Of a stretch of 64,000 bases of DNA, positions 30,101 through 38,598 are shown one piece after another. Position 1 is the first letter of the stretch. Every line of letters starts with the position of its first letter. Origin of the DNA: JBBQWT01 sp038210375 (lineage in GTDB: Bacteria; Acidobacteriota; Terriglobia; Terriglobales; Acidobacteriaceae); contig JBBQWT010000003.1 of assembly GCA_038210375.1 (NCBI GenBank), forward strand, positions 62,001 through 126,000. The letters run 5' to 3'. Below the pieces are notes generated by a model. That model had not been told where the DNA came from and did no database searches. It saw only the letters and a program-made list of their open reading frames with translations. A program made the translations under genes and the position numbers.

Positions 30101-30191
30101 GCGCATTAATCTGCTGCACGCGCGGCATGATCCGCTTCACTTCACGTTCGTTCTTGGTGCCAAAAACCTTGGCTAAAGCGCTTCCTATCAA
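27168..30191 (-). CDS. secA: Preprotein translocase ATPase SecA
   Basis: SecA drives export through SecYEG. The 1007-aa protein has Walker A in MKTGEGKT (about residue 145) and the DEAD-like VDEVDSILIDEARTPL. It also has the preprotein cross-linking domain, the second motor domain with GRAGRQGDPGSS, and a C-terminal zinc SEC-C motif (DPCPCGSGRKYKKCC) that contacts SecB or ribosomes. I start it at TTG 30191, giving the conserved MIGSALAKVFG beginning, with AGGA eight bases upstream; a longer frame to 30356 has no family similarity. Compared with E. coli, roughly 40 extra charged residues are inserted before the first motor motif, around residues 60-100. Confidence 0.95.
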   Translation of the reverse strand: MIGSALAKVFGTKNEREVKRIMPRVQQINALEPAMTKLSDAELRAKTADFRERIRLRMQEFDAGVAPAQELPDSGDEISDSISSTVREDARKKERHAALQEVLDEVLPEAFAVVREASRRVVGMRHFDVQLIGGMVLHQGKIAEMKTGEGKTLVATGPVYLNALAGLGVHVVTVNDYLAKRDSEWMGKIYTFLGLTVGVIVHDLSDVQRREAYAADVTYGTNNEYGFDYLRDNMKFDMSECVQRGHHFAIVDEVDSILIDEARTPLIISGASEESTDKYARVNKIIPRLELGEEIEHGEEKTLTGDYVVDEKHKTITVTDEGWEKVEKLLGIGNIADPENWDLKHHVDTAIKAHSLYRRDVDYVVKDGEVIIVDEFTGRLMPGRRWSDGLHQAIEARENVKIERENQTLATITFQNYFRMFNKLAGMTGTAETEASEFDKIYKLEVLVIPTNQEMRRQENPDVVYRTVKEKYFAVADGIQEIHATGRPVLVGTTSIEKSEQISELLKKKAIKHVVLNAKFHEREAEIVAQAGRHNAVTIATNMAGRGTDIVLGGNPDFLAKQEVVKKGLAQLLYSAEGEIDPSTDDPSLTRFYYNGSEYEVGTPEWEEILARHKIGTDSEHELVVKLGGLHILGTERHESRRIDNQLRGRAGRQGDPGSSRFYLSLEDDLMRIFAKEWVSTLLQRLGMEEGVPIESGLISRRIEAAQKAVESQNFEARKHVLEYDDVMNKQRQAVYGLRRQLLEGLDQKDLILEDYVAGGLSEVLDATAPANLHVDRWDLAAMRKQLLERYGLDLEAEGFKPESLNRQELGDALFEKLSGLYGAKEKMLGTEAMRYHERMIMLSVLDQLWKDHLLNMDHLKEGIGLRGYGQHDPLIEYKKESFEMFEDMMKRFQEDAVRYLYHLQIFERASDGSVAPMQPANGDHPALGLEAPAPPARNGKRSTSLDDMEEEFQRKKRRELEQARMAGASEVLNVQQVVRSGNKVGRNDPCPCGSGRKYKKCCGVGG

Positions 30192-30385
30192 TGGGTCATC
30201 CTGAAGGAGTTGGACTTCGCGATGGCGGCCCGTCCCGTGGAAGGGGGGCCAATCTAAAGCGTACCATATTGGATGCGCACGCCCGCCAAACGAAGCAGAT
30301 GGCCGCGATCGAGACGCAGGGGTGGGATACAGTGCCGTTCGGTCAACGGTATGCATCTAATACTAAGGAACGAGGAGGCATTTAT

Positions 30386-30655
30386 ATGAAAAAGCCCAAG
30401 GCTATCTTAGCGTTGATCTTAACCGCAGGCATCGGGAGCTCGATGGCGCAGATGGAAAACGAAACCAAACGCCAGGATCCGATGCCCAACATGAAAACCA
30501 CGGTTCCCGCGCCCGAACAGGAAAAGAAGGATACGAACCGCGAGAGTGAAACTCCCAGGAAAAAAGCTCACAAGCGTCACAAGAAATCGAAGCATAAGGC
30601 AAAAAAGAGCGAGAAGGCCGAGGCTGTGGAACACGAAATGAACCCCGGCGTATAG
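30386..30655 (+). CDS. Small secreted Lys/His-rich protein
   Basis: This 89-aa protein has a signal peptide (MKKPKAILALILTAGIGSSMAQ) and a short acidic/polar middle. Its very basic stretch is KKAHKRHKKSKHKAKK. It resembles acid-shock or charge-rich envelope proteins in composition, but I recognise no family. The ATG at 30386 has a strong GAGGAGG ribosome binding site with ideal spacing, and a strong intrinsic terminator follows 18 nt after the stop, so it is a real stand-alone gene. A longer frame back to 30191 is not supported. Role unknown; binding of acidic polymers or metal is a guess. Confidence 0.75.
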   Translation: MKKPKAILALILTAGIGSSMAQMENETKRQDPMPNMKTTVPAPEQEKKDTNRESETPRKKAHKRHKKSKHKAKKSEKAEAVEHEMNPGV

Positions 30656-30672
30656 GCCGCTGATCAGGAATT

Positions 30673-30703
30673 AAAAGGCCCGGTCAGTCGACCGGGCCTT
30701 TTT
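30673..30703 (+). terminator. Intrinsic terminator of the small secreted protein gene
   Basis: A perfect 13-bp stem (AAAAGGCCCGGTC with GACCGGGCCTTTT) closes a 4-nt loop and runs into T residues. It lies 18 nt after the stop of the 89-aa gene. With its A-run on the other side it could also stop minus-strand transcription. Confidence 0.9.
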
Positions 30704-30841
30704 GCATTTGTCGCCGCTCAGTCGGTAATTTGAAAACGAACTTCAAACTCCCGAATTTGATGTAACGCTTTATTCTAGCCGTTTTAAAAGACGCTATTAC
30801 CCTCTAATTGCCCAAAATAGTGAGAGACTTTATGGAACCCG

Positions 30842-31861
30842 CTACTCCCAGGTGGTCCCATTCAGGGCCGTTGCCAGTTGCGCAGTCGTGTAGTCTTGGC
30901 AAGGCTTGTACGTGGCGATTAATTTTGAGAGGTCAAGGTATCGAAGACCTCTGATGCCACCCGCTGACATCTTTCTGGCGTCAGTCGGAGTGAAGGAGTC
31001 CATCAAATAGTAGCGGGTTGGGTTGTTCTTGAGGTCGTAATAGGGAGTTGCGTTCACAGTACTTTTGATTCGTTCCTTATGATCTCTCGTAAGCTTGCCA
31101 GATTCTTCGGTGAAGCTCACCTTTTCGCCGTTCCATGACGCAACAGCGATGGCCTGGACCATGCCGACATTTGCGACAGTTTTCCGTTTGTAAATGCCAA
31201 AAAACCGAAAGTTCCGTTTGCACGGCCTTGACGGAGGCTCGTAATACAGGCCGAAACGGACATTCTCGGCAATCGAAGCGCCGCATGGGACAACAACTAG
31301 CAACTGGTTTCGTTCTTCCAGCAGTTCTTCATCGGCAAGATATGCCTCGTAGTCCTCGACGATGGGCGATAGCTCGTGTGCCAAATCATCGCATTCTGCT
31401 CTAAGCGCATCGACCACCTGAGAAAACGTCACCGCAGCGAAAGTGATGCCATGCGAAGCTGCTTCCGCGGACAGCGTTTTTCGGCCGGATTCCGCAATCG
31501 GCTCCTTGGTCAAACCGATCAGAACGGTCCCCTCGCTTCGAAGGGGTCCGCCTTGGTGTTCGCCAATGCTTTCGAGATGACGACGGATTTGACCGGAATC
31601 AAGGTTCCCGCCTCGTTTGGTTTCGACAAATATACGAAGCGATTCTTGAAAAATTAGTGCATCAGGGACGCTAGCGCTGCCGGTGATTTGTTGACTAAAA
31701 ATGAGGCCGATCGACAATTGTGCCGTGTCAAGCAACGACGCTAAGACGCGTTCGATCTTGAACGGTGAAGACTGATAAAAGTAACGGAGCACCAGCAACG
31801 TGTTGTTCGTCGCGTGATTCTCTCGTTGTGAGAAGCGCTGAAAGTAAGATACGCGGGACAA
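30842..31861 (-). CDS. Orphan protein with PD-(D/E)XK nuclease-like motif
   Basis: I do not recognise this 339-aa protein as a named family. Around residues 65-85 it has VPDALIF, then IFVETKRG, matching the spacing of a PD-(D/E)XK nuclease active site (Asp, then Glu-x-Lys), preceded by a helical segment. The rest is alpha/beta with no clear domain. Such proteins are often restriction or anti-phage nucleases, but there is no methyltransferase or helicase partner here. The start is TTG at 31861 with a G-rich ribosome binding site (AGGGGGAAC) at good spacing. The gene is isolated and looks less GC-rich than the core genes, which suggests acquisition. Confidence 0.6.
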   Translation of the reverse strand: MSRVSYFQRFSQRENHATNNTLLVLRYFYQSSPFKIERVLASLLDTAQLSIGLIFSQQITGSASVPDALIFQESLRIFVETKRGGNLDSGQIRRHLESIGEHQGGPLRSEGTVLIGLTKEPIAESGRKTLSAEAASHGITFAAVTFSQVVDALRAECDDLAHELSPIVEDYEAYLADEELLEERNQLLVVVPCGASIAENVRFGLYYEPPSRPCKRNFRFFGIYKRKTVANVGMVQAIAVASWNGEKVSFTEESGKLTRDHKERIKSTVNATPYYDLKNNPTRYYLMDSFTPTDARKMSAGGIRGLRYLDLSKLIATYKPCQDYTTAQLATALNGTTWE

Positions 31862-32068
31862 AAGTTCCCCCTATGCGCGGTTGATGGTGGCCAACACTGA
31901 TTTAGCTTACTACATCACGCGTGCTGTGAGCGATCCCGTAACCCTTCTCGTCGTAGGTCTAAATCCAACCGTCGTTCCGAACGCTAAAGGTAGTGGAAGT
32001 GTAGCCCTTCAGTCCGTCTGAGGGTGGCCCACACGATTAATCGAGGGACGCGCCCCGGCGTCGGATAG
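31862..32068. other. Intergenic stretch without recognised feature
   Basis: About 200 bp between two minus-strand genes. I see no ORF with a good start, no RNA gene and no strong hairpin. It presumably holds the promoter of the nuclease-like gene. Confidence 0.4.
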
Positions 32069-32943
32069 CTAGGGACGATGGATATGCACAAGCAGGCTAT
32101 CAAGACATTCCGGGATCTGACTGTCCCATTCACTCCAGTCGTGCCCCCCTGGTTTTGTGTGGAATTCGTGGGCGTAGCGGTACACCTTTAATAACGCGAC
32201 GAATCTCCGAATTGGAGTCTGGAGAGGTTCCTGGTCTCCTGCAGTGATGTAGAGATACGGTGTGTTTGCTGTTCAGAAGTTTTGACCAGGATGAAAGGGT
32301 CGCTGTGCGTGCGCGTTTCGCTTCCGGAGGGCCCGAAGATTTTGCGAAAACGCATACTCTGCGACCACCGGCTCCAACTAAAGTGGCGGCTGGGAACATC
32401 GATTGCAGGGCTGATCGCGCCCGCAAAAGCGAACAGGTCGGGACGAGTGAAGGCTAGTTTGACGGCAGTAAAGCCACCCATCGAAACGCCCACCACGGCA
32501 CGATTCTCCCGACCGGACTGAACCGGAAAGCGAGACTCGACGTCAGCCAGCACGTCGTGAACGAAGTAGTCTTCGTACCTGTCTTTGGCGGCTAGCGTAG
32601 CGTTCATGTAGTACGAACAGTCGCCATCCACCGTAACCAGGATGAGGCCCTTGACAGCATAGGCACCCACGTCCGAGTCGCTCGTCCAGTCTCTAAAACT
32701 GCCGCCACAGCCGTGCAGCAGATAAACAATCGGAAATCTCTTGCCTCCGGCGCTGTCCTTCGGCATATAGACCGCATACGTCATGTTGCGGTCGAGAGCC
32801 GATGAGTAGAAGCTCACGTCGTTGCTTGCGACTCCTGGGAAACTGCGCGGACGAGCGGCCTCCGCGACCTGCTCGCGATGACAACCCGTAAACATGGCGA
32901 GCCCTGCAAGGGCAGCACATGCGAAACTGAGAACCGCTTTCAT
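32069..32943 (-). pseudogene. Secreted esterase (alpha/beta-hydrolase, esterase D/S-formylglutathione-hydrolase-like), frameshifted
   Basis: The frame starting at 32943 encodes a lipoprotein-like signal (ending LAMFTGC) and an esterase with YLLHGCGG (oxyanion region) and the nucleophile elbow GVSMGG. Similarity stops after SDPFILVK; the frame then ends at 32188 in unrelated residues. In a second minus-strand frame the missing end continues: TPYLYITAGDQEPL, then the catalytic-His motif KPGGHDWSEWD, up to a stop at 32069. The switch falls in a TGTGTG run at 32260-32265, consistent with a two-base repeat expansion. Joined, the protein would be about 290 aa, normal for the family. It is either a pseudogene or a sequencing or assembly error. 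Confidence 0.8.
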
Positions 32944-32974
32944 TGCGACACCGATTTTCTGATTGAGACCGACC

Positions 32975-33000
32975 GGGCACCCCGCTCGGTTAGGGTGCCC
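32975..33000. other. Intergenic inverted repeat between GH27 and esterase genes
   Basis: An 8-bp perfect stem, GGGCACCC with GGGTGCCC, surrounds a 10-nt loop. It lies after the GH27 stop and before the esterase start. No T-run follows on the minus strand, so it is not a standard terminator; it could be an attenuator or an RNA-processing hairpin. Confidence 0.45.
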
Positions 33001-33072
33001 CGATCGATGGGTGCTTGGAGTTCTACTAAAAAGATGAAATAACTACAGTTGATATGGCGCGCGAAGGCCGGC

Positions 33073-34278
33073 TCAGGGCCGAATCGCAACCATGACCACA
33101 CCGTGCGACGGCACCTGCGCCGAATATTCGGCTTTAAACTTCCCCAGATCCTTGTGGGCCCACAAATCGCGAACCTGTGCGCTCAGGCTAGCGGGATATC
33201 CCAGGTCCTGCCAGCTCACCTTGATGGTAGCCGGCGCTTTGCCGCGATTAAAAAGGACAACGGCGCGATCTCCCCCGGCCAATGTTCTGGCCCAAACTTC
33301 GGAGTCGCCCTGTTTTGCCACACGGCTTCCCTGCTTGCCCAGCGGATCCTGGTCCACGGCGATCACATCGTGGTTGGTGAGAATTTCCTTGATTGACGCG
33401 GACATGGTGCGCACGTCGTTGCCCGCGATGAGCGGCGCCGCCAGGATTGCCCACAGGCTGAAATGGGCGCGGTATTCGGGGTCGGTCATTCCCCCATTGC
33501 CTACTTCCAGCATGTCGGGATCGTTCCAGTGACCGGGGCCGGCAAATGATTCCAGGCCATTCTGCTGGTCGAGGATGTTCACCAGGCCCAGGCCGCCCCA
33601 ATCCAGTCTTACTTCCCACTTGTCCTGGATGTCTCCGCCCGAGCGCCAGAGGTTTCCGACGTCGCTCGCCCACAGCCACGGCTTGCTGCTGCCCCATTCG
33701 CAAATGCTGAACACGATCGGACGCTCCGCCAACTGCAAAGCATCGCGCATGATGGAGTACGACGACGCCGAATCCTGCGTCCCATGGTCGCACCAGTCGT
33801 ATTTGAGGTAATCCACACCCCAGGCAGCGTACTGGCGCGCGTCCTGAAATTCATAGCCGCGGCTGCCGGGACGTTTCTGGCAAGTCTTGGTGCCGGCGTC
33901 GGAATAGATTCCCAGTTTCAATCCGCGGTCGTGCACGTAATCGGCCAGCGCCTTCATGCCCGCCGGGAATCGCTGCGGATCGGCCTGGATGTTGCCTTCC
34001 TTATCTCGCGCAACCTGCCAGCAGTCATCGATCACTACGTATTGGTAGCCCGCGTCTTTCATGCCGGAGCTGACCATGGCGTCGGCGGTCTTGCGAATGA
34101 GATCTTCGCTGACGTTGCAGGCAAATTTGTTCCAACTGTTCCAGCCCATGGGCGGAGTGCGGGCGAGGCCGTTGTCGAGCGCTGCCGCGGGCAGCGCGCA
34201 CCACGCAAGCAGCACCGCCGCAATCGCAAATCTGAAACTACGGGTGAATGGGAAACTGTTCACGGAAGCACCTCGCAT
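33073..34278 (-). CDS. Secreted alpha-galactosidase (glycoside hydrolase family 27)
   Basis: GH27 enzymes release terminal alpha-galactose by a retaining mechanism. The conserved start of the barrel, RTPPMGWNSWNKF, follows a signal peptide. VVIDDCWQ, the nucleophile motif YLKYDWC and the acid/base motif GHWNDPDML are present, then the C-terminal beta-sandwich. The protein is about 401 aa from the ATG at 34278. A GTG at 34263 has a better ribosome binding site (GAGGTG) and also keeps the signal peptide. A longer frame to 34398 would overlap the RND gene. It starts 77 nt after the RND transporter stop and may be read from the same transcript, though the roles are unrelated. Confidence 0.92.
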   Translation of the reverse strand: MRGASVNSFPFTRSFRFAIAAVLLAWCALPAAALDNGLARTPPMGWNSWNKFACNVSEDLIRKTADAMVSSGMKDAGYQYVVIDDCWQVARDKEGNIQADPQRFPAGMKALADYVHDRGLKLGIYSDAGTKTCQKRPGSRGYEFQDARQYAAWGVDYLKYDWCDHGTQDSASSYSIMRDALQLAERPIVFSICEWGSSKPWLWASDVGNLWRSGGDIQDKWEVRLDWGGLGLVNILDQQNGLESFAGPGHWNDPDMLEVGNGGMTDPEYRAHFSLWAILAAPLIAGNDVRTMSASIKEILTNHDVIAVDQDPLGKQGSRVAKQGDSEVWARTLAGGDRAVVLFNRGKAPATIKVSWQDLGYPASLSAQVRDLWAHKDLGKFKAEYSAQVPSHGVVMVAIRP

Positions 34279-34354
34279 CACTGGCCAATCGATCCAGTCC
34301 GATGAGCGGAGCAGCAGGCCAAAGGGAGTTATACCAGAGCGGATCGCGAAAAAA

Positions 34355-37300
34355 TTAAGCGGGAACTTCCGCGGGAAGCGGTTTTTTGGGCGTGTCATCT
34401 TTGGCGGTCAGGGAGCGGATCACGATATAGAGGATGGGAATCAGGAAAAGGTTGACGAACGTCGAAACGATCATGCCGCCGAAAACCGTGGTTCCCACCG
34501 AATGGCGGCTGGCTTGGCCCGCTCCGGAGGCCAGCACCAGCGGCAGGACTCCCAGAATGAATGCCAGCGACGTCATCAGAATAGGGCGCAGCCGGATGCG
34601 GGCGGATTCAATCGCGGCCTCGCGAATGGTCATCCCTCGGGCGCGAAGTTGCTCGGCGAACTCCACGATCAGAATGGCGTTCTTGCTGGAAAGGCCGATG
34701 AGCATCACCAGCCCAATCTGGCAGTAGATATCATTTTCGAGGCCGCGCAGGCTCTGTGCTCCCAGCGCGCCGAGCAGCGCCATGGGCACCGCCAGCAGGA
34801 TGATAAATGGCAAAACAAAGCTTTCGTACTGCGCCGACAGGGTTAGATAAACCACCAGCGCCCCCAGGCCGAAGAGCAGCAGGCTCTTGCCGCCCGACTC
34901 GATTTCTTCCTGGGTGAGTCCCGTCCAGTCGTAAGTGACGCCGCGGGGCAGCGCGGTCTTCGATAAATCCTGCATGGCGGCGATGGCGTCGCCCGAGCTT
35001 CGACCCGGCGCGGGGGCGCCATTGATGGTTGCGGACCGGAACAAGTTGTAATGGCTGATGACCTGCGGAGTAATTCCCGGACGGATGGTCACGAGATTTT
35101 CCAGGGGCATCATGACGCCGCCGGTGGAACGCACGTAAAACTGGGAAATATCCCGCACCTTGGAACGAAAGTTCTGGTCAGCCTGCACGTACACCCGGTA
35201 GGAACGGTTGTTGAAATCGAAATCGTTGACATACTGCGCGCCCATGTAAATCTGCAGAGCATCGGTGACTTGAGCCAGTGAAACCCCCAGGTTTTTCGCG
35301 CGGTCGCGATCGATGGTGACCACGATCTGTGGATCGCGCGCGCTATAGCTGGAAAACAAGCCGCGCAGCTCGGGACGGGCGTTGCCCTTGGCCAAGAACT
35401 GCTGGGTGATGCGGTCAAGGTCTTCGAGGCTGTTACCGCCCTGGTCCTGAAGTACATACTCAAATCCTCCAAAACTTCCCACGCCTTGAATGGGCGGAGG
35501 CGGAAACGGGATCACCAGCGCTCCGGAAATCGACATGAGCCCGCCGCGAACGCGGTTGATCACCGCCTGCATGGAGTGCTGGTCGCCTTTGCGCTCGCCC
35601 AGCGGCGTCAGCGTGGAAAAAATCAGGGCGCGGTTGGGCGCGCTGCCGGAAAAACTGAAGCCGGTGATGGCAAAAATCCCGTGGATTTCCGGGGCCTTTT
35701 GCATCTCCTTTTCCACCTGGATGGTGATGTTGCGGGTGTAATCGAGTGAGGCGCCGGCCGGGGCCTGCACCAGGGTAATGAAATATCCCACATCCTCGTT
35801 GGGGACGAACCCCTTGGGCACCCGCCCATAAAGAAAAAAGGTCACCGCCAGCGCGACAGCAAATAGCAGGACCGCGACAAACTTGAAGTTGGCGGCGCGG
35901 GAAAGCGCCGCGACAAATCCTCGGGTTCCGCCGTCGATGACGCGGTTCACCGCTCCGAAGAAACGGCCGTGGCGCTTTTCCTGCTGCCTTAAGAGTAATG
36001 CGGAAAGCGCGGGCGTCAGGGTGAGGGCGTTGAAAGCGGAAATGCTGACGGAAAAGGCAATGGTCAAAGCAAACTGGCGGTACATGATTCCGGTGGTGCC
36101 GGGAAATAAAGAGACCGGCAGAAAGACCGCCACCAGCACCAGGGAGGTCGCGATCACCGCTCCCGCCACTTCTTTCATGGCCGCCGACGCCGCCACGTGC
36201 GGTTCCGTTTTCTGTTCTTCCAGGTGGCGCTCGATGTTTTCGATGACCACGATGGCGTCATCCACCACCAATCCCGTGGCCAGCGTGATGCCAAACAACG
36301 TCAGGGTATTGATGGAAAAACCCAGCAGCTTGACGAACGCGAACGTTCCCACCAGCGATACCGGAATGGCCAGCGCCGGAATCAGGGTGCTGCGCCAGCT
36401 CTGCAGGAAGAGAAACATCACCCCCACCACCAGCAGAATGGCGATGCCCAGCGTGGTCACGACGTCGTTGATGGAGTCATGCACTACCGTGGTGGTGTCG
36501 AAAGCAATGTCGTACTTCAGCCCCGGCGGGAAGGTCCTGGAAAGGCGTATGAGCTCTTCCCGGGCCAATCGGTTTACCTCGATGGCGTTCGATCCGGGCA
36601 ACTGGAAGATTCCCAAACCCACGGCTTCGTGGCCGCTAAACCTTAAAGTGCTGTTATAACTTTCCGCGCCAAGCTCTGCTCTGCCAACGTCTTTGAGCTG
36701 GACGATCGATCCGCTGGTTCCGGTCTTGAGCACGATTCGTTCAAACTCTTTGGCATCGGTCAGGCGGCCAATGGCACGTACGCTGATCTGGAAAGTCTGG
36801 CCATTGGGAGCCGGAGGCTGGCCAATCTGGCCGGCTGCAACCTGCACGTTCTGCTCACGCAATGCCGCCCCGACGTCGGCGGCCGTCAGTTGATGGCTGG
36901 CCATTTTTTCGGGGTCGAGCCACACCCGCATGGCGTACTTGCGCTCACCGAAGATCACCACGTTGCCCACACCTTTTACGCGCTTCAGTGCGTCCTTCAG
37001 GTAGCGGTCGATATAGTTGCTGATGAAGAGGCTGTTGTAGGCCGGGTCCTCGGAGTAAAGGCCGGCGCCGAACACGATTCCGCTGGCCGCCTTGTTCACG
37101 ATGATGCCGGTGGTCTTTACCTCGTTGGGAAGGCGTCCCTGGGCGGCTGAAACCCGGTTCTGCACATCGATGGCGGCCTGATCGACGTTGCGCGAAATAT
37201 CGAAGGTAGCGGTGATCGAGCTGGTGCCGTCGTTCCCGCTGCTGGAGGAGAGATATTTCATGCCCTCCACTCCATTGATCTCCTGCTCCAATGGAATGGT

Positions 37301-37486
37301 GACCGCCGATTCCACCACCTCGGCGCTGGCGCCGTTATATCCGCTGGTTACGGTGACCTGGGGAGGCGCAAGATCGGGAAATTGGGCGATGGGCAGCGAC
37401 GGAATGGATACCGCCCCCGCCAGGATGATCAGCAGCGCGCACACCGTTGCAAAAATCGGGCGGTTGATAAAGAAATCTACGAACAA
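34355..37486 (-). CDS. RND efflux transporter, hydrophobe/amphiphile type (AcrB/MexB-like)
   Basis: This inner-membrane proton-driven pump expels drugs, detergents or other hydrophobic compounds. The 1043-aa length, start FVDFFINRPIFA, the paired periplasmic porter domains and the transmembrane helix-4 motif GLVVDDAIVVIENIERH (proton-relay Asp pair) are typical of the HAE1 group. The start codon is TTG at 37486. The membrane-fusion gene lies directly upstream (17 nt), but no TolC-like outer-membrane gene is in the window, so the pump must use one encoded elsewhere. Substrate cannot be read from the sequence. Confidence 0.95.
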   Translation of the reverse strand: MFVDFFINRPIFATVCALLIILAGAVSIPSLPIAQFPDLAPPQVTVTSGYNGASAEVVESAVTIPLEQEINGVEGMKYLSSSSGNDGTSSITATFDISRNVDQAAIDVQNRVSAAQGRLPNEVKTTGIIVNKAASGIVFGAGLYSEDPAYNSLFISNYIDRYLKDALKRVKGVGNVVIFGERKYAMRVWLDPEKMASHQLTAADVGAALREQNVQVAAGQIGQPPAPNGQTFQISVRAIGRLTDAKEFERIVLKTGTSGSIVQLKDVGRAELGAESYNSTLRFSGHEAVGLGIFQLPGSNAIEVNRLAREELIRLSRTFPPGLKYDIAFDTTTVVHDSINDVVTTLGIAILLVVGVMFLFLQSWRSTLIPALAIPVSLVGTFAFVKLLGFSINTLTLFGITLATGLVVDDAIVVIENIERHLEEQKTEPHVAASAAMKEVAGAVIATSLVLVAVFLPVSLFPGTTGIMYRQFALTIAFSVSISAFNALTLTPALSALLLRQQEKRHGRFFGAVNRVIDGGTRGFVAALSRAANFKFVAVLLFAVALAVTFFLYGRVPKGFVPNEDVGYFITLVQAPAGASLDYTRNITIQVEKEMQKAPEIHGIFAITGFSFSGSAPNRALIFSTLTPLGERKGDQHSMQAVINRVRGGLMSISGALVIPFPPPPIQGVGSFGGFEYVLQDQGGNSLEDLDRITQQFLAKGNARPELRGLFSSYSARDPQIVVTIDRDRAKNLGVSLAQVTDALQIYMGAQYVNDFDFNNRSYRVYVQADQNFRSKVRDISQFYVRSTGGVMMPLENLVTIRPGITPQVISHYNLFRSATINGAPAPGRSSGDAIAAMQDLSKTALPRGVTYDWTGLTQEEIESGGKSLLLFGLGALVVYLTLSAQYESFVLPFIILLAVPMALLGALGAQSLRGLENDIYCQIGLVMLIGLSSKNAILIVEFAEQLRARGMTIREAAIESARIRLRPILMTSLAFILGVLPLVLASGAGQASRHSVGTTVFGGMIVSTFVNLFLIPILYIVIRSLTAKDDTPKKPLPAEVPA

Positions 37487-37503
37487 ATTCAGGTCTCTTT
37501 ATT

Positions 37504-38598
37504 TCAAAATTTTGGAGCGATGGGCATGCCATCGGCGAGAAACTGCAGTCCGGTGGTGATGATGCGGTCGCCGGATTTCAATCCCTGGTTGACCGTGTAG
37601 TTGTTGCCATTCATTTCGCCGACTTTGACCAGGCGCTGGCGGGCCGTAACTTTTCCGCCGTCGGTTTCGGCGACAAAGGCAAAGAATTCCCCGTTAATTC
37701 TTGTGACTGCCAAAACGGGAATCTGCAACGCTTCCCGGGTGCCCCAAATGATGCGGGCGCGGGTGAGTTGTGAGGTGCGCAGACCAGGCCCTTCGATCGC
37801 GGCCTTGACCAGCACCGACTGGCTGGCATCGTTGACCTCGGGATCGACAAAATTAATGCGGCTGCTGGCCAACACTTTGCCCTCGCGGTCGAGAAGCTCC
37901 ACCGGCAAGCCCATGCGCAGGTCGCGGGCGCGCTCCACCGGCACTTCGATGTAAGCCTCGAGATTGCCGGGCTTGTCCAGCGTGGTCAGCATGGTGGCGG
38001 AGGTCACGCGATCACCGACCTTGATGGGGATGTCCCCCACGATTCCGGCGGTAGGAGCGCTGACCCGGTAATAGCGCAACTGCACTTGTTGTTCGCCCAC
38101 CTGGGAATCGAGCGCGGCCTTTTCGGCGCGCGCGGCAGCCAGCGTGGATTGAGCTTCATCCAGACTTTGCCGGGCCACGATGCCTTCGTTCACCAGGGAT
38201 TGAGTGCGTTGATATTGCTGTTGCGCCAGCCGCAACCGGGCTTCGGTGGCGGTGCGCGTCGATTCCTGTGAGCGCACTGCTTGTACCTGCTTGAGGGGAT
38301 CGATCTGCATGATCGCCTGCCCGGCGCCCACATGGTCACCGGATTTGACGAAGATGCGGGTCACCTGGCCATCGACCTGGGGCATGATGATCGCGGAATT
38401 TCGCGATTTAAGCTGGGCGAGGTATTCGGTGGATTCGCTCACCGAGGCCGGTTGCGCCACGATGGTTTCCACCGGCAGGGCGGGCGGCGGGCCGGCGGCA
38501 GCAGGCTTTTGCGTGCAACCAGACAGCAGAAGGGACGTCCCCGCGGCCAAACAGGCGAAATAACCTGCGGAGCGGCGAAATGCAATCCTGATCTTCAA
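37504..38598 (-). CDS. RND efflux periplasmic adaptor (membrane-fusion lipoprotein, AcrA-like)
   Basis: This 364-aa protein links the inner-membrane pump to an outer-membrane channel. It has a lipoprotein signal with lipobox LLLSGC. The barrel-sandwich half-motif is VDGQVTRIFVKSGDHVGAGQ, with a coiled-coil hairpin at about 100-165 (rich in Gln/Ala/Arg/Glu). A second lipoyl half (VSAPTAGIVGDIPIKVGDRV), beta-barrel and membrane-proximal domains follow. It is first in the operon, 17 nt before the RND gene. No regulator (TetR or MarR) is adjacent, and control is unknown. Confidence 0.93.
   Translation of the reverse strand: MKIRIAFRRSAGYFACLAAGTSLLLSGCTQKPAAAGPPPALPVETIVAQPASVSESTEYLAQLKSRNSAIIMPQVDGQVTRIFVKSGDHVGAGQAIMQIDPLKQVQAVRSQESTRTATEARLRLAQQQYQRTQSLVNEGIVARQSLDEAQSTLAAARAEKAALDSQVGEQQVQLRYYRVSAPTAGIVGDIPIKVGDRVTSATMLTTLDKPGNLEAYIEVPVERARDLRMGLPVELLDREGKVLASSRINFVDPEVNDASQSVLVKAAIEGPGLRTSQLTRARIIWGTREALQIPVLAVTRINGEFFAFVAETDGGKVTARQRLVKVGEMNGNNYTVNQGLKSGDRIITTGLQFLADGMPIAPKF

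Noticed and set aside
30191..30385. Upstream extension of the Lys-rich secreted protein gene
   Set aside because: It overlaps the secA start region, lacks a ribosome binding site and would bury the signal peptide.
32130..32426. 98-aa frame covering the end of the esterase
   Set aside because: It is a third frame through the same DNA; the His-motif end belongs to another frame.
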